Below are positions 1-8,279 of a DNA stretch of 64,000 nucleotides, one piece after another. The first letter of the stretch is position 1, and each line of letters begins with the position of its first letter. The position numbers and the translations under genes were made by a program. The notes below the pieces were generated by a model. That model was given only the letters and a program-made list of their open reading frames with translations, made no database searches and was not told the origin of the DNA. The stretch is from Eubacterium sp. 14-2 (lineage in GTDB: Bacteria > Bacillota > Clostridia > Lachnospirales > Lachnospiraceae). The stretch lies in contig NZ_KE159569.1 in assembly GCF_000403845.2 (NCBI RefSeq), positions 63,472 through 127,471 on the forward strand, read 5' to 3'.

Positions 1-62
1 GTAGGACTGACACCCATATTCTGAAAAATCGGTGTCAATACTTCAACCAACCAGTCTAACAT
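1..62 (-). CDS. Start of a small unidentified gene, cut by the window edge
   Basis: Twenty codons are visible, beginning MLDWLVEVLTPIFQNMG, with no stop before the edge. A strong ribosome site (GGGAGG) lies about 8 bases upstream of the ATG. The visible part could form an amphipathic helix, which fits an Agr-type peptide precursor, a bacteriocin-like peptide or the first helix of a membrane protein; the family cannot be fixed from 20 residues. It lies directly downstream of a sensor kinase and LytTR regulator and behind a promoter with direct repeats typical of LytTR targets, so it is probably controlled by that pair. Confidence 0.6.
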   Translation of the reverse strand, partial: MLDWLVEVLTPIFQNMGVSP

Positions 63-121
63 TTTCTCTTCCTCCCTTTCTTCATTTTCTGTGTTCCCTG
101 AATCGGTTTTACAATATCTGA

Positions 122-190
122 ATTATACTGCAAATATCCGCTATCTATTTTCAAATACGGTAATCGGTCATTTTTATACGATAATTGGTC
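122..190 (-). promoter_or_regulatory. Probable LytTR-controlled promoter with paired direct repeats
   Basis: Two direct repeats, GACCAATTAT (181-190) and GACCGATTAC (160-169), start 21 bp apart, about two helical turns, which is the usual spacing of LytTR response-regulator half-sites. A TATAAT -10 box is at 122-127 and the gene start is at 62, leaving a leader of about 50 bases. No good -35 box is present, as expected for an activator-dependent promoter. The link to the adjacent LytTR regulator is an inference. Confidence 0.6.
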
Positions 191-200
191 GCTTTTCAAG

Positions 201-230
201 AAAAAAAGAAGCACCCGAAGGCACTTCTTG
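201..230 (-). terminator. Intrinsic terminator after the GHKL kinase gene
   Basis: On the minus strand a 10-bp stem (AAGAAGTGCC with GGTGCTTCTT, two G-U pairs) closes on a UUCG tetraloop and is followed by a run of T. It begins about 8 bases after the kinase stop codon. Confidence 0.8.
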
Positions 231-237
231 TATAACA

Positions 238-1560
238 TTATTTATAATTAGGCTGTGGTAATAAAATATCCAGAAAAAACCGGCCATTCTTTACATGCAT
301 CAGCAATTCTCCATCATACTTTTCTGTTATATACCGTATGCTCCTTACCCCAAATCCATGATTTCTTTTGTCTTCCTTGTCAGTCACAGGAAGTCCATCT
401 TGAAACAGCGGTTCCCTGCTACACCGGTTTTCCAAATGAATTAAAATCATTTGTCCACGGCTTTTAATATGAAGGCTTATAATCCGCTCATCATCTTCTT
501 CCTGCAACACTCGTTCCAGTGCATTGTCTAATGCATTGCCCATAAGTGCGTAAATATCTGCCGAGGTCATAAACACAATTGCTTCCCCATCTACCATACA
601 GCTAAATTGCACCTGATACTCATTAAACAGCAATGTTTTTTCTCTCAGAACATAATCCAGTGCCTTGCACCCAGTATGGTAGGTCGCATCATAAATGGAG
701 ACCGCTTCCTGTACCTCCTGTAAATAGTCAGAGCGAGTTTTGGAATCTTCCATTTTTGCCAATGCACGGATCTGATGCTTGAGATCATGGCATTTGATGT
801 TGATAATGTCAATGACCTCTTTTGCACTTTTTTGCTGTGAGTCAGATAGCTGAATCAACTGTTCCATTATTTCACGTTCCCGTTTCATACTGTTTTCTCT
901 CAAAATGTAATATTCCATAATCAAAACAAAAGCGCTGCATAGGAAACTATATGCAGGACAAATCACTTCCCCCATTAACGTTCCTATATATTCACTCGGC
1001 TGTGACCAGCATATGCTCATTATGATTGCTGTCATCAATAATATCAGCGTCAAAAATATGATACGGACATCAACCATTTCCAGACTATCCTGATCCTTAT
1101 TACCCTTTATAAGCAAAAAATATATTGTTACGGCTCCCACAATATAAAATAAATATCTGGTAATCAACAGATGAGCAAGGCTTCCATAAAGTATGTATTG
1201 ATATCCCAGTACATATAAACTGATTCTGGAAAATGCAAAACACATGTGCTCTGTAGCATAACCGCCTGCAAGAATGAAAACCAGTTCCATAAGCTTAATG
1301 TCAAAACATCCCCATATCAATACGGAAGACATCAAAGCATATCCTAAATACAATAAAGCATACGGCAATATAGAATCCCCTGCAATCCTAATCACTAATA
1401 TTTCCCATATAACCGCTAATAGCAAATAGATAACCATTCCTGTCACTATTCGGAAAGAAAAATGATTTCGTTTCGGCTTATTCAGCAAAAAAACCAGTTC
1501 GGAAATCAGAAGTTGAAAGGAAAATTGTATATAAGTGTTTTCCAATATCGTATAAATCAT
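238..1560 (-). CDS. AgrC-like sensor histidine kinase (GHKL family)
   Basis: A 440-residue membrane kinase. The first ~220 residues are strongly hydrophobic and fit about six membrane spans. A phospho-acceptor segment HDLKHQIR follows near residue 258, and a GHKL ATPase domain carries the N-box GNALDNAL and the glycine motif HGFGVRSI. This layout is that of peptide-sensing AgrC/ComD-type kinases. The start lies one base after the stop of the LytTR regulator gene, with ribosome site GGGAGGAG inside the end of that gene, so the two are translated as a pair. The ligand is unknown; a product of the small downstream gene is a candidate. Confidence 0.85.
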   Translation of the reverse strand: MIYTILENTYIQFSFQLLISELVFLLNKPKRNHFSFRIVTGMVIYLLLAVIWEILVIRIAGDSILPYALLYLGYALMSSVLIWGCFDIKLMELVFILAGGYATEHMCFAFSRISLYVLGYQYILYGSLAHLLITRYLFYIVGAVTIYFLLIKGNKDQDSLEMVDVRIIFLTLILLMTAIIMSICWSQPSEYIGTLMGEVICPAYSFLCSAFVLIMEYYILRENSMKREREIMEQLIQLSDSQQKSAKEVIDIINIKCHDLKHQIRALAKMEDSKTRSDYLQEVQEAVSIYDATYHTGCKALDYVLREKTLLFNEYQVQFSCMVDGEAIVFMTSADIYALMGNALDNALERVLQEEDDERIISLHIKSRGQMILIHLENRCSREPLFQDGLPVTDKEDKRNHGFGVRSIRYITEKYDGELLMHVKNGRFFLDILLPQPNYK

Positions 1561-1561
1561 A

Positions 1562-2269
1562 TTAAAATTCTCCTCCCATATATTTCATATACTTCTGTGA
1601 AAATTGCTTTTTTAATCTCCTTGACAGTGGAAGCTGCACATCACTTTCCACGGTTACAGAATCTTTCCCAATATGTATTACATATTCAAGATTAATAAGA
1701 CATCCTGAAATACTCTCTTCAAAATACAGTTCTGCAAGTTTCTCTTTCATTGCCTTGATGCTCCCTCGTCCTTGAAAAGACCCCTGAACCGTATGAAAAA
1801 TAAGATAATCCCCATCCTTTTCAATGTACAAAATATCTGAAGCTGAAAACCTCTGAATGCCATCTTTGTTATTCAGAAGTATATTATGTGTGCTGCGTTT
1901 CCTACAAAATTGATATGCCTTTTCTAACTTTGTAGCAAAATTATAGTATCTGACCGGCTTTACAATAAAATCAATTGCGTTCACCTCATAACCATGAATG
2001 GCATACTGCGCCATACTGGTAACAAAAATAATTCCCACAGCATCGTCTTTTGAACGTATCTCACGAGCCACTTCCAAACCATTACTCCCAAGCATTTCAA
2101 TGTCCAGAAAAATCACATCATATTCCCCGTGATATGTCTCTAAAAAATCAAAACTGGCATAAAATACACAACATTGCAGTTTTATATTTTTCTCATTTTC
2201 AAATTTTTTAATATAGTCTGTCAACAATCCTGCATCTTCTTTTGAATCATCTACGATAGCAACCTTCAT
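1562..2269 (-). CDS. LytTR-family response regulator
   Basis: A 235-residue two-component regulator. A receiver domain occupies about residues 1-120, with acidic pocket DD at 7-8, phospho-acceptor Asp56 in IFLDIEML and Lys104 in FIVKPV. A LytTR DNA-binding domain follows from about 130 to the end. It belongs with the kinase that follows it and probably binds the direct repeats at 160-190 ahead of the small gene at the window edge. Such pairs usually control peptide signalling, bacteriocin or competence genes. Confidence 0.9.
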   Translation of the reverse strand: MKVAIVDDSKEDAGLLTDYIKKFENEKNIKLQCCVFYASFDFLETYHGEYDVIFLDIEMLGSNGLEVAREIRSKDDAVGIIFVTSMAQYAIHGYEVNAIDFIVKPVRYYNFATKLEKAYQFCRKRSTHNILLNNKDGIQRFSASDILYIEKDGDYLIFHTVQGSFQGRGSIKAMKEKLAELYFEESISGCLINLEYVIHIGKDSVTVESDVQLPLSRRLKKQFSQKYMKYMGGEF

Positions 2270-2360
2270 TTCAACACCTCACAAAGTAATCTCTTCTTCC
2301 AGCTCTTTTCCCTTCCTCTCGTCAATAATGCTTTTAGCCAGCGCTTATATCCCCTTTCTT

Positions 2361-2562
2361 TTAAAAGCCATGCCCGGCTTCGGATAAAATCTCAAACTTA
2401 ACAGATGGATACAACTGAGCCGCTCTTTCCGAATAAGAAATCGGTACACCCCCGTCTTTATCACCATGAACCAGAAGCACCTTTTTATCATATTGGGGAA
2501 TCACCTGATAACATCCCCATGCAAAATGTCCCTATCAAAATAAAACAGATTACCTTTCTCAT
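2361..2562 (-). pseudogene. Remnant of a secreted alpha/beta hydrolase
   Basis: A start with ribosome site (AGAGGAAAAATT then ATG) encodes a signal-peptide-like stretch, MRKVICFILIGTFCMGMLSG, which stops after 24 codons. In another frame directly behind it lies a clear hydrolase C-terminus: VLLVHGDKDGGVPISYSE, then a catalytic-His-like EAGHGF and a stop. The core of the enzyme, including the nucleophile elbow, is missing. This looks like a gene reduced by an internal deletion with a frameshift. The rest of the 2270-2645 gap shows no gene. Confidence 0.65.
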
Positions 2563-2645
2563 AATTTTTCCTCTATCTCTGCATTTATTTCATACCAAAA
2601 ACAAGAGCCAGCATCCCAAAAATCCATGTTGCCGACTCCTGCTGT

Positions 2646-2894
2646 TTACCTTTCATTACTGTAATCCTTAATGCAATATTGCTTCAATATTTCTATATTA
2701 GCTTCTGTTGTATTGGAAATCTTTAATTGTAGCGGTCTGGAAAGATCCATGCTGAGAATTCCCATAACAGATCTGGCCTCTACCTCATAATGTCCTGAGC
2801 ATAAAGCAAATTTCCCTTTCATACTTATAATGGCAGATTCAAATTTTTTGATTATATCAAAACTACCCAGATAAATATTTAATGTTGTAGACAT
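2646..2894 (-). CDS. HPr-like protein lacking the phospho-histidine
   Basis: An 82-residue protein with the fold signature of the phosphotransferase carrier HPr: GHYEVEARSVMGILSMDL matches the region around regulatory Ser46 (here the S of RSVMG). The N-terminal motif with the active-site histidine (GLHARPA in true HPr) is replaced by FDIIKKF, so it cannot pass phosphate in the normal way. Such HPr-like paralogues are frequent in Clostridia, and their role is unclear. It ends about 25 bases before the dapA stop side with its own ribosome site GGAGGAAAC upstream of the ATG. Confidence 0.7.
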   Translation of the reverse strand: MSTTLNIYLGSFDIIKKFESAIISMKGKFALCSGHYEVEARSVMGILSMDLSRPLQLKISNTTEANIEILKQYCIKDYSNER

Positions 2895-2918
2895 ATGTTT
2901 CCTCCTTACTAACGCCTC

Positions 2919-3806
2919 TTATCCTAATATGCCATATGCTTTCATTGCCTGCTCCAGCTTTCTTTTATTTACTTCTTCCAACTCTGTAAGAGGCATTCTC
3001 GGTATACCTGCCGCAAATCCCATAAGATTCAGGGCGCTTTTTACCGGAATCGGATTCACTTCACAAAACAAAGCCTCAATCAGTTTCATAGATTGCAGCT
3101 GCAGCGCAGCACTCTCCGCTGTCTTTTCTTCAAAATACAGCTGGCAGATATCATGCGTCTGCCTGGGTATCACATTAGACAACACCGAAATAACGCCTTT
3201 CCCACCCAGCGAAAGAACAGGTACAATCTGATCGTCATTGCCGGAATATACATCCACTTCACCCTCTGCCAGAGCCAAAAGTTTTGCTGTTTGGGAAATG
3301 TCTCCTCCTGCATCTTTTACCCCTACAATATTTTCCACCTCACGGCACAGTCTGACTATCGTTTCCGGCTGAATATTGCATCCCGCCCTGCTTGGAATAT
3401 TGTACAACAGTATCGGAATCTGAATAGCTTCAGCTACTGTTTTAAAATGCTGGTACAACCCATTCTGGGTTGCCTTATTATAGTAAGGAGAGACCAGCAG
3501 AACACCATCTGCTCCCGCTCTCTCTGCCTCCACAGAAAGTTTCACTGCTGTTTCAGTACAGTTCGATCCCGTTCCCGCAATCACCGGCACCCTTCCTGCC
3601 ACAGTTCTGACACAATGCCGAATCAAATTCAGATGTTCTCCATGTGTGAGCGTAGATGCTTCCCCACTGGTGCCTGCCACAATAATGGCATCCGTTCCGT
3701 TCTGAATCTGAAACTCTGTCAGCTTGTCAAACTCTGTATAATTGATACCTCCGTCTTCACGAAACGGTGTTATAATCGCTACGCCGGCTCCCTTAAAAAT
3801 CGACAT
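2919..3806 (-). CDS. dapA: 4-hydroxy-tetrahydrodipicolinate synthase
   Basis: Condenses pyruvate with aspartate semialdehyde, the first committed step to diaminopimelate and lysine; in spore formers the pathway also supplies dipicolinate. Its 295 residues match the family. Visible catalytic residues are the Schiff-base Lys164 in VGVKDAGGD, Tyr135 in LLYNIPSR, Arg140 and Thr46 in GTSGEAST. The start overlaps the end of cysE by 28 bases, with ribosome site GGGGAAGGAG, so the two are probably co-expressed. Confidence 0.95.
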   Translation of the reverse strand: MSIFKGAGVAIITPFREDGGINYTEFDKLTEFQIQNGTDAIIVAGTSGEASTLTHGEHLNLIRHCVRTVAGRVPVIAGTGSNCTETAVKLSVEAERAGADGVLLVSPYYNKATQNGLYQHFKTVAEAIQIPILLYNIPSRAGCNIQPETIVRLCREVENIVGVKDAGGDISQTAKLLALAEGEVDVYSGNDDQIVPVLSLGGKGVISVLSNVIPRQTHDICQLYFEEKTAESAALQLQSMKLIEALFCEVNPIPVKSALNLMGFAAGIPRMPLTELEEVNKRKLEQAMKAYGILG

Positions 3807-4363
3807 GCTCCTTCCCCCTTCTGACTATGGTAAATTTTTGTTGACTGTCCTTCCTGTACAAGCCGTCCCTGAACGCCAACAACCGTGGCTCCAGCAGGAA
3901 CCTCCTTCAGTACAACGGTTCCTGCCCCGATTTTGGCGCCTTCGCCTACAGTAAAGTTGCCCAGGATTTTAGCACCTGTGCCAATGACCACATTATCTTT
4001 GATTGTCGGATGGCGCTTCCCCTGCTCTTTTCCTATCCCGCCAAGGGTAACTCCATGATACATTGTGACGTTATCTCCAATCTCCGCAGTTTCCCCAATG
4101 ACCACGCCATTGCCGTGATCTATAAAAAATCCTTTTCCGATCACTGCACCCGGATGAATTTCAATCCCGGTTTTTCTTGCTGTCCGCTGTGAAATCCATC
4201 TTGCAAGAAAAAAGTGTTTTCTCAGATACAGCTTATGAGCCAGTCGATAATACAAAACCGCCCTGAATCCGGGATACAGGATAATCTCCAGATTGCTTTT
4301 GATTGCAGGATCTCTTTCACGAATGACCTTTAATTCTGCTTTTAAATAAGAAATAATACCCAT
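3779..4363 (-). CDS. cysE: Serine O-acetyltransferase
   Basis: Makes O-acetylserine from serine and acetyl-CoA for cysteine synthesis. At 194 residues it is the short form usual in Firmicutes. An N-terminal helical part is followed by a left-handed beta helix of hexapeptide repeats, with the active-site region [10 protein letters not shown] and [10 protein letters not shown]. The 3' end overlaps dapA by 28 bases. Acetyl transfer to another small molecule cannot be excluded, but the motifs favour serine. Confidence 0.93.
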   Translation of the reverse strand: MGIISYLKAELKVIRERDPAIKSNLEIILYPGFRAVLYYRLAHKLYLRKHFFLARWISQRTARKTGIEIHPGAVIGKGFFIDHGNGVVIGETAEIGDNVTMYHGVTLGGIGKEQGKRHPTIKDNVVIGTGAKILGNFTVGEGAKIGAGTVVLKEVPAGATVVGVQGRLVQEGQSTKIYHSQKGEGACRFLREPA

Positions 4364-4382
4364 TCCTCACTCTGCTCTTCAT

Positions 4383-5057
4383 TTACGGCTGTGAAATCTG
4401 GATAATCTTATTTCCCCATCCTTCCAGTACCGGATTTTCTTCCACTGCCGTTATAAATTCTTCTGTCGCCTCAAATGTGCCGATCTTTGTATATTCTGCT
4501 GAAATCTCTGCATCATGGTAAAATAATACGATGCGGTTCGGATCAGAATAAAATACGTCTCCTGCCTTTGCTTCTGTCACCGTTTCTGAATTGGAGGGAA
4601 TCTCATACCTGCTGGGAATATCATAATACTGCAGCACGCTGTAGTCCGCATCTGCATCCCGTTCATAGATAGGAAGCCTCCAGTCAGAAGTTCCTACATA
4701 CCTCGCAATAGCTGCGGCAGTCTCATTGTCTAAAAGCGTCATCATAAATGGCTCACCGCTATCCCCGAACCGGACTTCCAGCTGTGTACCTCCACTTTCC
4801 GTTGTCTGATCCCCGCCAGTCTGATTTTCTATATTCCCTGTATCTATACTATTTTCAGAAAAATCGCCTGTTCCGGTATTGCTTTCCGGTCTTTGTGCTT
4901 CCGTCCCCTCCTCTCCGATGGATACGGTGTCCCTTACACTTTCCGCATCTCTATTGCTCTGGCCGCACCCTGCCAAAAGTGAAGCAGAAAGCGCTATTGC
5001 TGCCATCAATCCCATTATCCTTTTTCCCATATTTGTTCTGTAGTTGTTGTTTTTCAT
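4383..5057 (-). CDS. Lipoprotein with a cyclophilin-like domain
   Basis: A 224-residue exported lipoprotein. The signal peptide ends in LLAGC, with lipid-carrying Cys near residue 31, followed by a Ser/Thr/Glu-rich linker to about residue 90. The C-terminal ~125 residues resemble the small cyclophilin-like fold found in Clostridia (LEVRFGDSG, later LPIYERDADADYS and GWGNKIIQ). These domains often sit beside flavodoxin, aldo/keto reductase and carboxymuconolactone decarboxylase genes, all of which occur further along this window. The biochemical role is not established. It ends 20 bases before cysE starts. Confidence 0.7.
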   Translation of the reverse strand: MKNNNYRTNMGKRIMGLMAAIALSASLLAGCGQSNRDAESVRDTVSIGEEGTEAQRPESNTGTGDFSENSIDTGNIENQTGGDQTTESGGTQLEVRFGDSGEPFMMTLLDNETAAAIARYVGTSDWRLPIYERDADADYSVLQYYDIPSRYEIPSNSETVTEAKAGDVFYSDPNRIVLFYHDAEISAEYTKIGTFEATEEFITAVEENPVLEGWGNKIIQISQP

Positions 5058-5141
5058 TTTATTTTCATCCTTTCCTTATTCCTGCCTGTCTTCATTCCTG
5101 TTTGCCTTCCGTCTCAGTTTTCCTGTCTGATACAAAACCTT

Positions 5142-7511
5142 TCATGTTTCCGCTGTCAGCACATTCATGTCCTCTTTTTTAATCCTGCCTGATAACAGCC
5201 AGGCGAACCCAAAGAATAAAAGTATTACCATACTCCCCGGAAGGAGGACGCTTCCAGGCGTATTCCCCGATGCGAAATTGCTGATTCCTGCCAGCCGCAT
5301 AACAGTGGATACCACAGGGTCTGTGAATCCCATAGCAGCCAGTGTCCCGATCACTGCCCCGACTGCTGCCACAATTCCAAAGCGGAAAGCAAAGGAGAAT
5401 CGAAGCATCCTGACAGAACATCCGATGGATTTATAGATTCCCATATCCTTCTGCTCCGCATCCAGAATCTTTGTTCCTGCCATTCCAGTCACGACACAGA
5501 TAAATGCAGCGCTCACTCCATACAGGAAAAAAATCAGCATATGCATGGCAGAAATAATCCCAGACAGTCCCGGCCAGGAATTTTCATGGACATGGACATC
5601 CCCGCCCCAGGTCTGTTCCAGAGCTTCGGTAATGGCCTGTTTCTGTGAAGGATCTTCCAGAAAATAATGATAACACCACAAACGGCTGTCATCTTCCCCG
5701 ATGGAAAGGTAGCCTTCTCTGCTCATTCCCAGATTCGCCCCCATATCATTGGCACAATGATAGATCCCTGAAACCGTAAACTCCCCGCTGCCTTTATTTC
5801 CCCGTATCGTAACGAAATCTCCCACATCTGCTCCCAGATCGGATGCCAGTGCCTCTGTCAGAACTACCTGGTCTGCCCCCATACTGGTCTGCCCTCTGCT
5901 GATGTGGAACCGTTCCGGCTCTGTAATGACATTTGCCGTGTAATTCGTTCCATTCACGGAAACACTGGGCATGGCCAGCAGATAGCTGTCTGTAATATCC
6001 GTATAGGAAAGTACCATCTGCTCCATTTCTTCAGCCCCAGGTTCCCCTAAAACCTGCACCCCCAGGTCAAGGTCTGCCGGGTTAAAGGCATCCATCATTC
6101 CTTTCCCATCCTCTCCCAGCCAGCCATTCATCCGGCCTGCCAGGGAAGCAAAGAATACCAGAAATACTGCTACCAGACAGGTGCCCATGTAACGCCTCCT
6201 GCCTGTCAGGACCTGCCGCAGCGCCAGATGAAAAGAAAGCCCGCCTGAGCGTATCCCGTTACGGAAAAACTTCGTTTCTGACGCAGATACGGTATCCAAT
6301 TCCCCACGGATAGCAGCCATAGGAGCAATCCTCTTGATATTCCGAAGGCGCAGGATGCAAAAACTCACCGGAACCAGCAGTAGAATAGCGAATACCCCCA
6401 TACAGGGCAGAACCGGAAAATGAACTGGAATCAGAACACCCGTAGTTGTGACCGTCATCCGGCTGATCAGCCCTGCTGCCGGAACCGCCAGAAGCATTCC
6501 CAGAATAACGCCACCTCCCATAGCAGCCCCATACTGTATTGTCAACAGCCCCGTCAGCCGCCCTCCGGTATAACCCATGGTTTTCAGAATACCGAGATTT
6601 TTCCATTCCTGCTCCACCAGACCGGAAATACTGTGCCCCATCACTGCCATAGCCACTCCAAACAGCACTAACGCAAAAGCCGCTAATATTGCAGAAAAAG
6701 CATTCTGGAGAATCCCCATAAAACCTGCCATCGTATCCGCACTGTGGATAAATTCCGTATACATGGAAAGAGGCGTGTTCTCCACCAGGATTCTGTTTAC
6801 TTCCGAAACCGTAATGCCATCCTCCGCCTGAATATGGATCATAAGCCCATCCCTGGCCAGGGCATCCATCCCCGTTTCTTCTATGACGGAACCTATTTCT
6901 TCATAAGTCTTCTCCGATATCAGAAACCCTTTCATCCCAATCATGGAACTGCCCATAAAGGGGTCTTCATAATACCCTGCCACCGTCAGGCTGATCGTTT
7001 TTCCACCTCTGGCTATGGGAAAGGTAACCGTGTCGCCAGGTTCCAGATCCATCATGGATTTCATGGAAGGGGAAACATACACTTCCTGTCCCCCGATTTC
7101 TTCCGGAGCCTCTCGGTAGCCGGAAAGGTTATTTTGAAAAAAGCGGTACCTGCTGCCTGAAAGCGTCCAGGGAATCATCTGCCCCTGGCTGTCAGATTCC
7201 ACACCGTTTGCCTCATATTCGGAAAAAATCAGCCTTTGGGCCTCCGCCGCCTCTACACCTTCCTGCTCCCGTATGCTTTCCATCAAAAACTCTATATCCG
7301 GCACATCCGATGCCCATGCGGTAAGGTCTCCAAAGCCCAACCTCTCCATCTCATCCCGTATATAGCTGTTTCCTGCCAGGACAGTTATCAGTACGGCTGT
7401 CAGAGAAAGCGCCGCCAGAAGCAGAAGGATTCCGATCCCCAAAAAACTTCCCTTATTTCTTTTCACTCCTGCCCGGATTATCATTCGATTTTCCAACATT
7501 TGACCATACAC
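5142..7511 (-). CDS. ABC transporter permease, FtsX/MacB type
   Basis: A 789-residue permease with one N-terminal membrane span, a large extracellular region, a first FtsX unit (about residues 265-390), a second extracellular region and a final FtsX unit (about 650-785), ten spans in all. This is the two-FtsX layout of exporters and antimicrobial-resistance ABC systems. Its ATPase is encoded 3 bases upstream in the same operon. The substrate is unknown; the adjacent adenylating enzyme and amide hydrolase suggest a small amide, peptide or lipid. Confidence 0.88.
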   Translation of the reverse strand: MYGQMLENRMIIRAGVKRNKGSFLGIGILLLLAALSLTAVLITVLAGNSYIRDEMERLGFGDLTAWASDVPDIEFLMESIREQEGVEAAEAQRLIFSEYEANGVESDSQGQMIPWTLSGSRYRFFQNNLSGYREAPEEIGGQEVYVSPSMKSMMDLEPGDTVTFPIARGGKTISLTVAGYYEDPFMGSSMIGMKGFLISEKTYEEIGSVIEETGMDALARDGLMIHIQAEDGITVSEVNRILVENTPLSMYTEFIHSADTMAGFMGILQNAFSAILAAFALVLFGVAMAVMGHSISGLVEQEWKNLGILKTMGYTGGRLTGLLTIQYGAAMGGGVILGMLLAVPAAGLISRMTVTTTGVLIPVHFPVLPCMGVFAILLLVPVSFCILRLRNIKRIAPMAAIRGELDTVSASETKFFRNGIRSGGLSFHLALRQVLTGRRRYMGTCLVAVFLVFFASLAGRMNGWLGEDGKGMMDAFNPADLDLGVQVLGEPGAEEMEQMVLSYTDITDSYLLAMPSVSVNGTNYTANVITEPERFHISRGQTSMGADQVVLTEALASDLGADVGDFVTIRGNKGSGEFTVSGIYHCANDMGANLGMSREGYLSIGEDDSRLWCYHYFLEDPSQKQAITEALEQTWGGDVHVHENSWPGLSGIISAMHMLIFFLYGVSAAFICVVTGMAGTKILDAEQKDMGIYKSIGCSVRMLRFSFAFRFGIVAAVGAVIGTLAAMGFTDPVVSTVMRLAGISNFASGNTPGSVLLPGSMVILLFFGFAWLLSGRIKKEDMNVLTAET

Positions 7512-7514
7512 CTC

Positions 7515-8276
7515 CTACCAGCGAAGCCCGGAAAGCCACTGGCTGACCTCTCTTTCCCGCTGCTTTTCTTCCATTTCATTGTAAGGCTCTAAAGAGAGTT
7601 CGTCACAGACTTTTCCGTCCTCCAGATATAGAATCCGGTTCCCTCTGGATGCAGCCCGCAGGTCATGTGTCACCATCAGGATGCTCTGGCCCTCCCTGTT
7701 CAGGTCAGTCAAAAGCCCTAAAACCTCACGGGTATTTGCCTGGTTTAAAGCGCCTGTAGGCTCATCGGCAAACAGAAGCCCTGGTCTTCCGATCATGGCT
7801 CTGGCGATAGCCGCCCTCTGCGCTTCGCCCCCGGATACCTGGGCAGGAAGCCTGTCTTTGGCTTCCTCCACATCCATCTGCTGCAGAAGGTTCTTTGCCC
7901 TTTCCCTTACTTTTTCTGCACTGTCCTTCCTGCCCACATACCCTGCCACCAGCACATTTTCCAAAAGTGTCAGGTTGCTGACCAGATGAGTCTGCTGGAA
8001 TACAAACCCGAATTCCTCTGCCCGGAGCCTTGCCATCTGTTTTTCCGAAAGGCTGCTGATTTCCCTGCCCCGATAAAGCACATGCCCCCCGTTTATCTGA
8101 TCCATGCCACTTAAACTGTACAAAAGGGTGGACTTCCCGGCTCCCGATGGCCCCATGATAACCGTAAAGTCTTTTTCATATATTTTGATGTCAATTCCGT
8201 CAAGGACTTTTGCTTCTGCCTTTCCCTGATGAAAAATTTTTGTAATCTTTTCTCCCTGTAATATGGTATCTGCCAT
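7515..8276 (-). CDS. ABC transporter ATP-binding protein
   Basis: A 253-residue ATPase of the LolD/MacB class. It has Walker A GPSGAGKST (42-50), a Q-loop near QQTHLV, signature VSGGEAQR, Walker B LLFADEPTG and a switch His in VTHD. It lies 3 bases after the adenylating-enzyme gene and 3 bases before the permease gene, so the three are almost certainly one transcription unit. Confidence 0.93.
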   Translation of the reverse strand: MADTILQGEKITKIFHQGKAEAKVLDGIDIKIYEKDFTVIMGPSGAGKSTLLYSLSGMDQINGGHVLYRGREISSLSEKQMARLRAEEFGFVFQQTHLVSNLTLLENVLVAGYVGRKDSAEKVRERAKNLLQQMDVEEAKDRLPAQVSGGEAQRAAIARAMIGRPGLLFADEPTGALNQANTREVLGLLTDLNREGQSILMVTHDLRAASRGNRILYLEDGKVCDELSLEPYNEMEEKQREREVSQWLSGLRW

Positions 8277-8279
8277 TTG

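Noticed and set aside
3093-3824. Plus-strand 243-codon frame opposite dapA
   Set aside because: dapA on the other strand has all catalytic residues; this frame has none of the marks of a gene.
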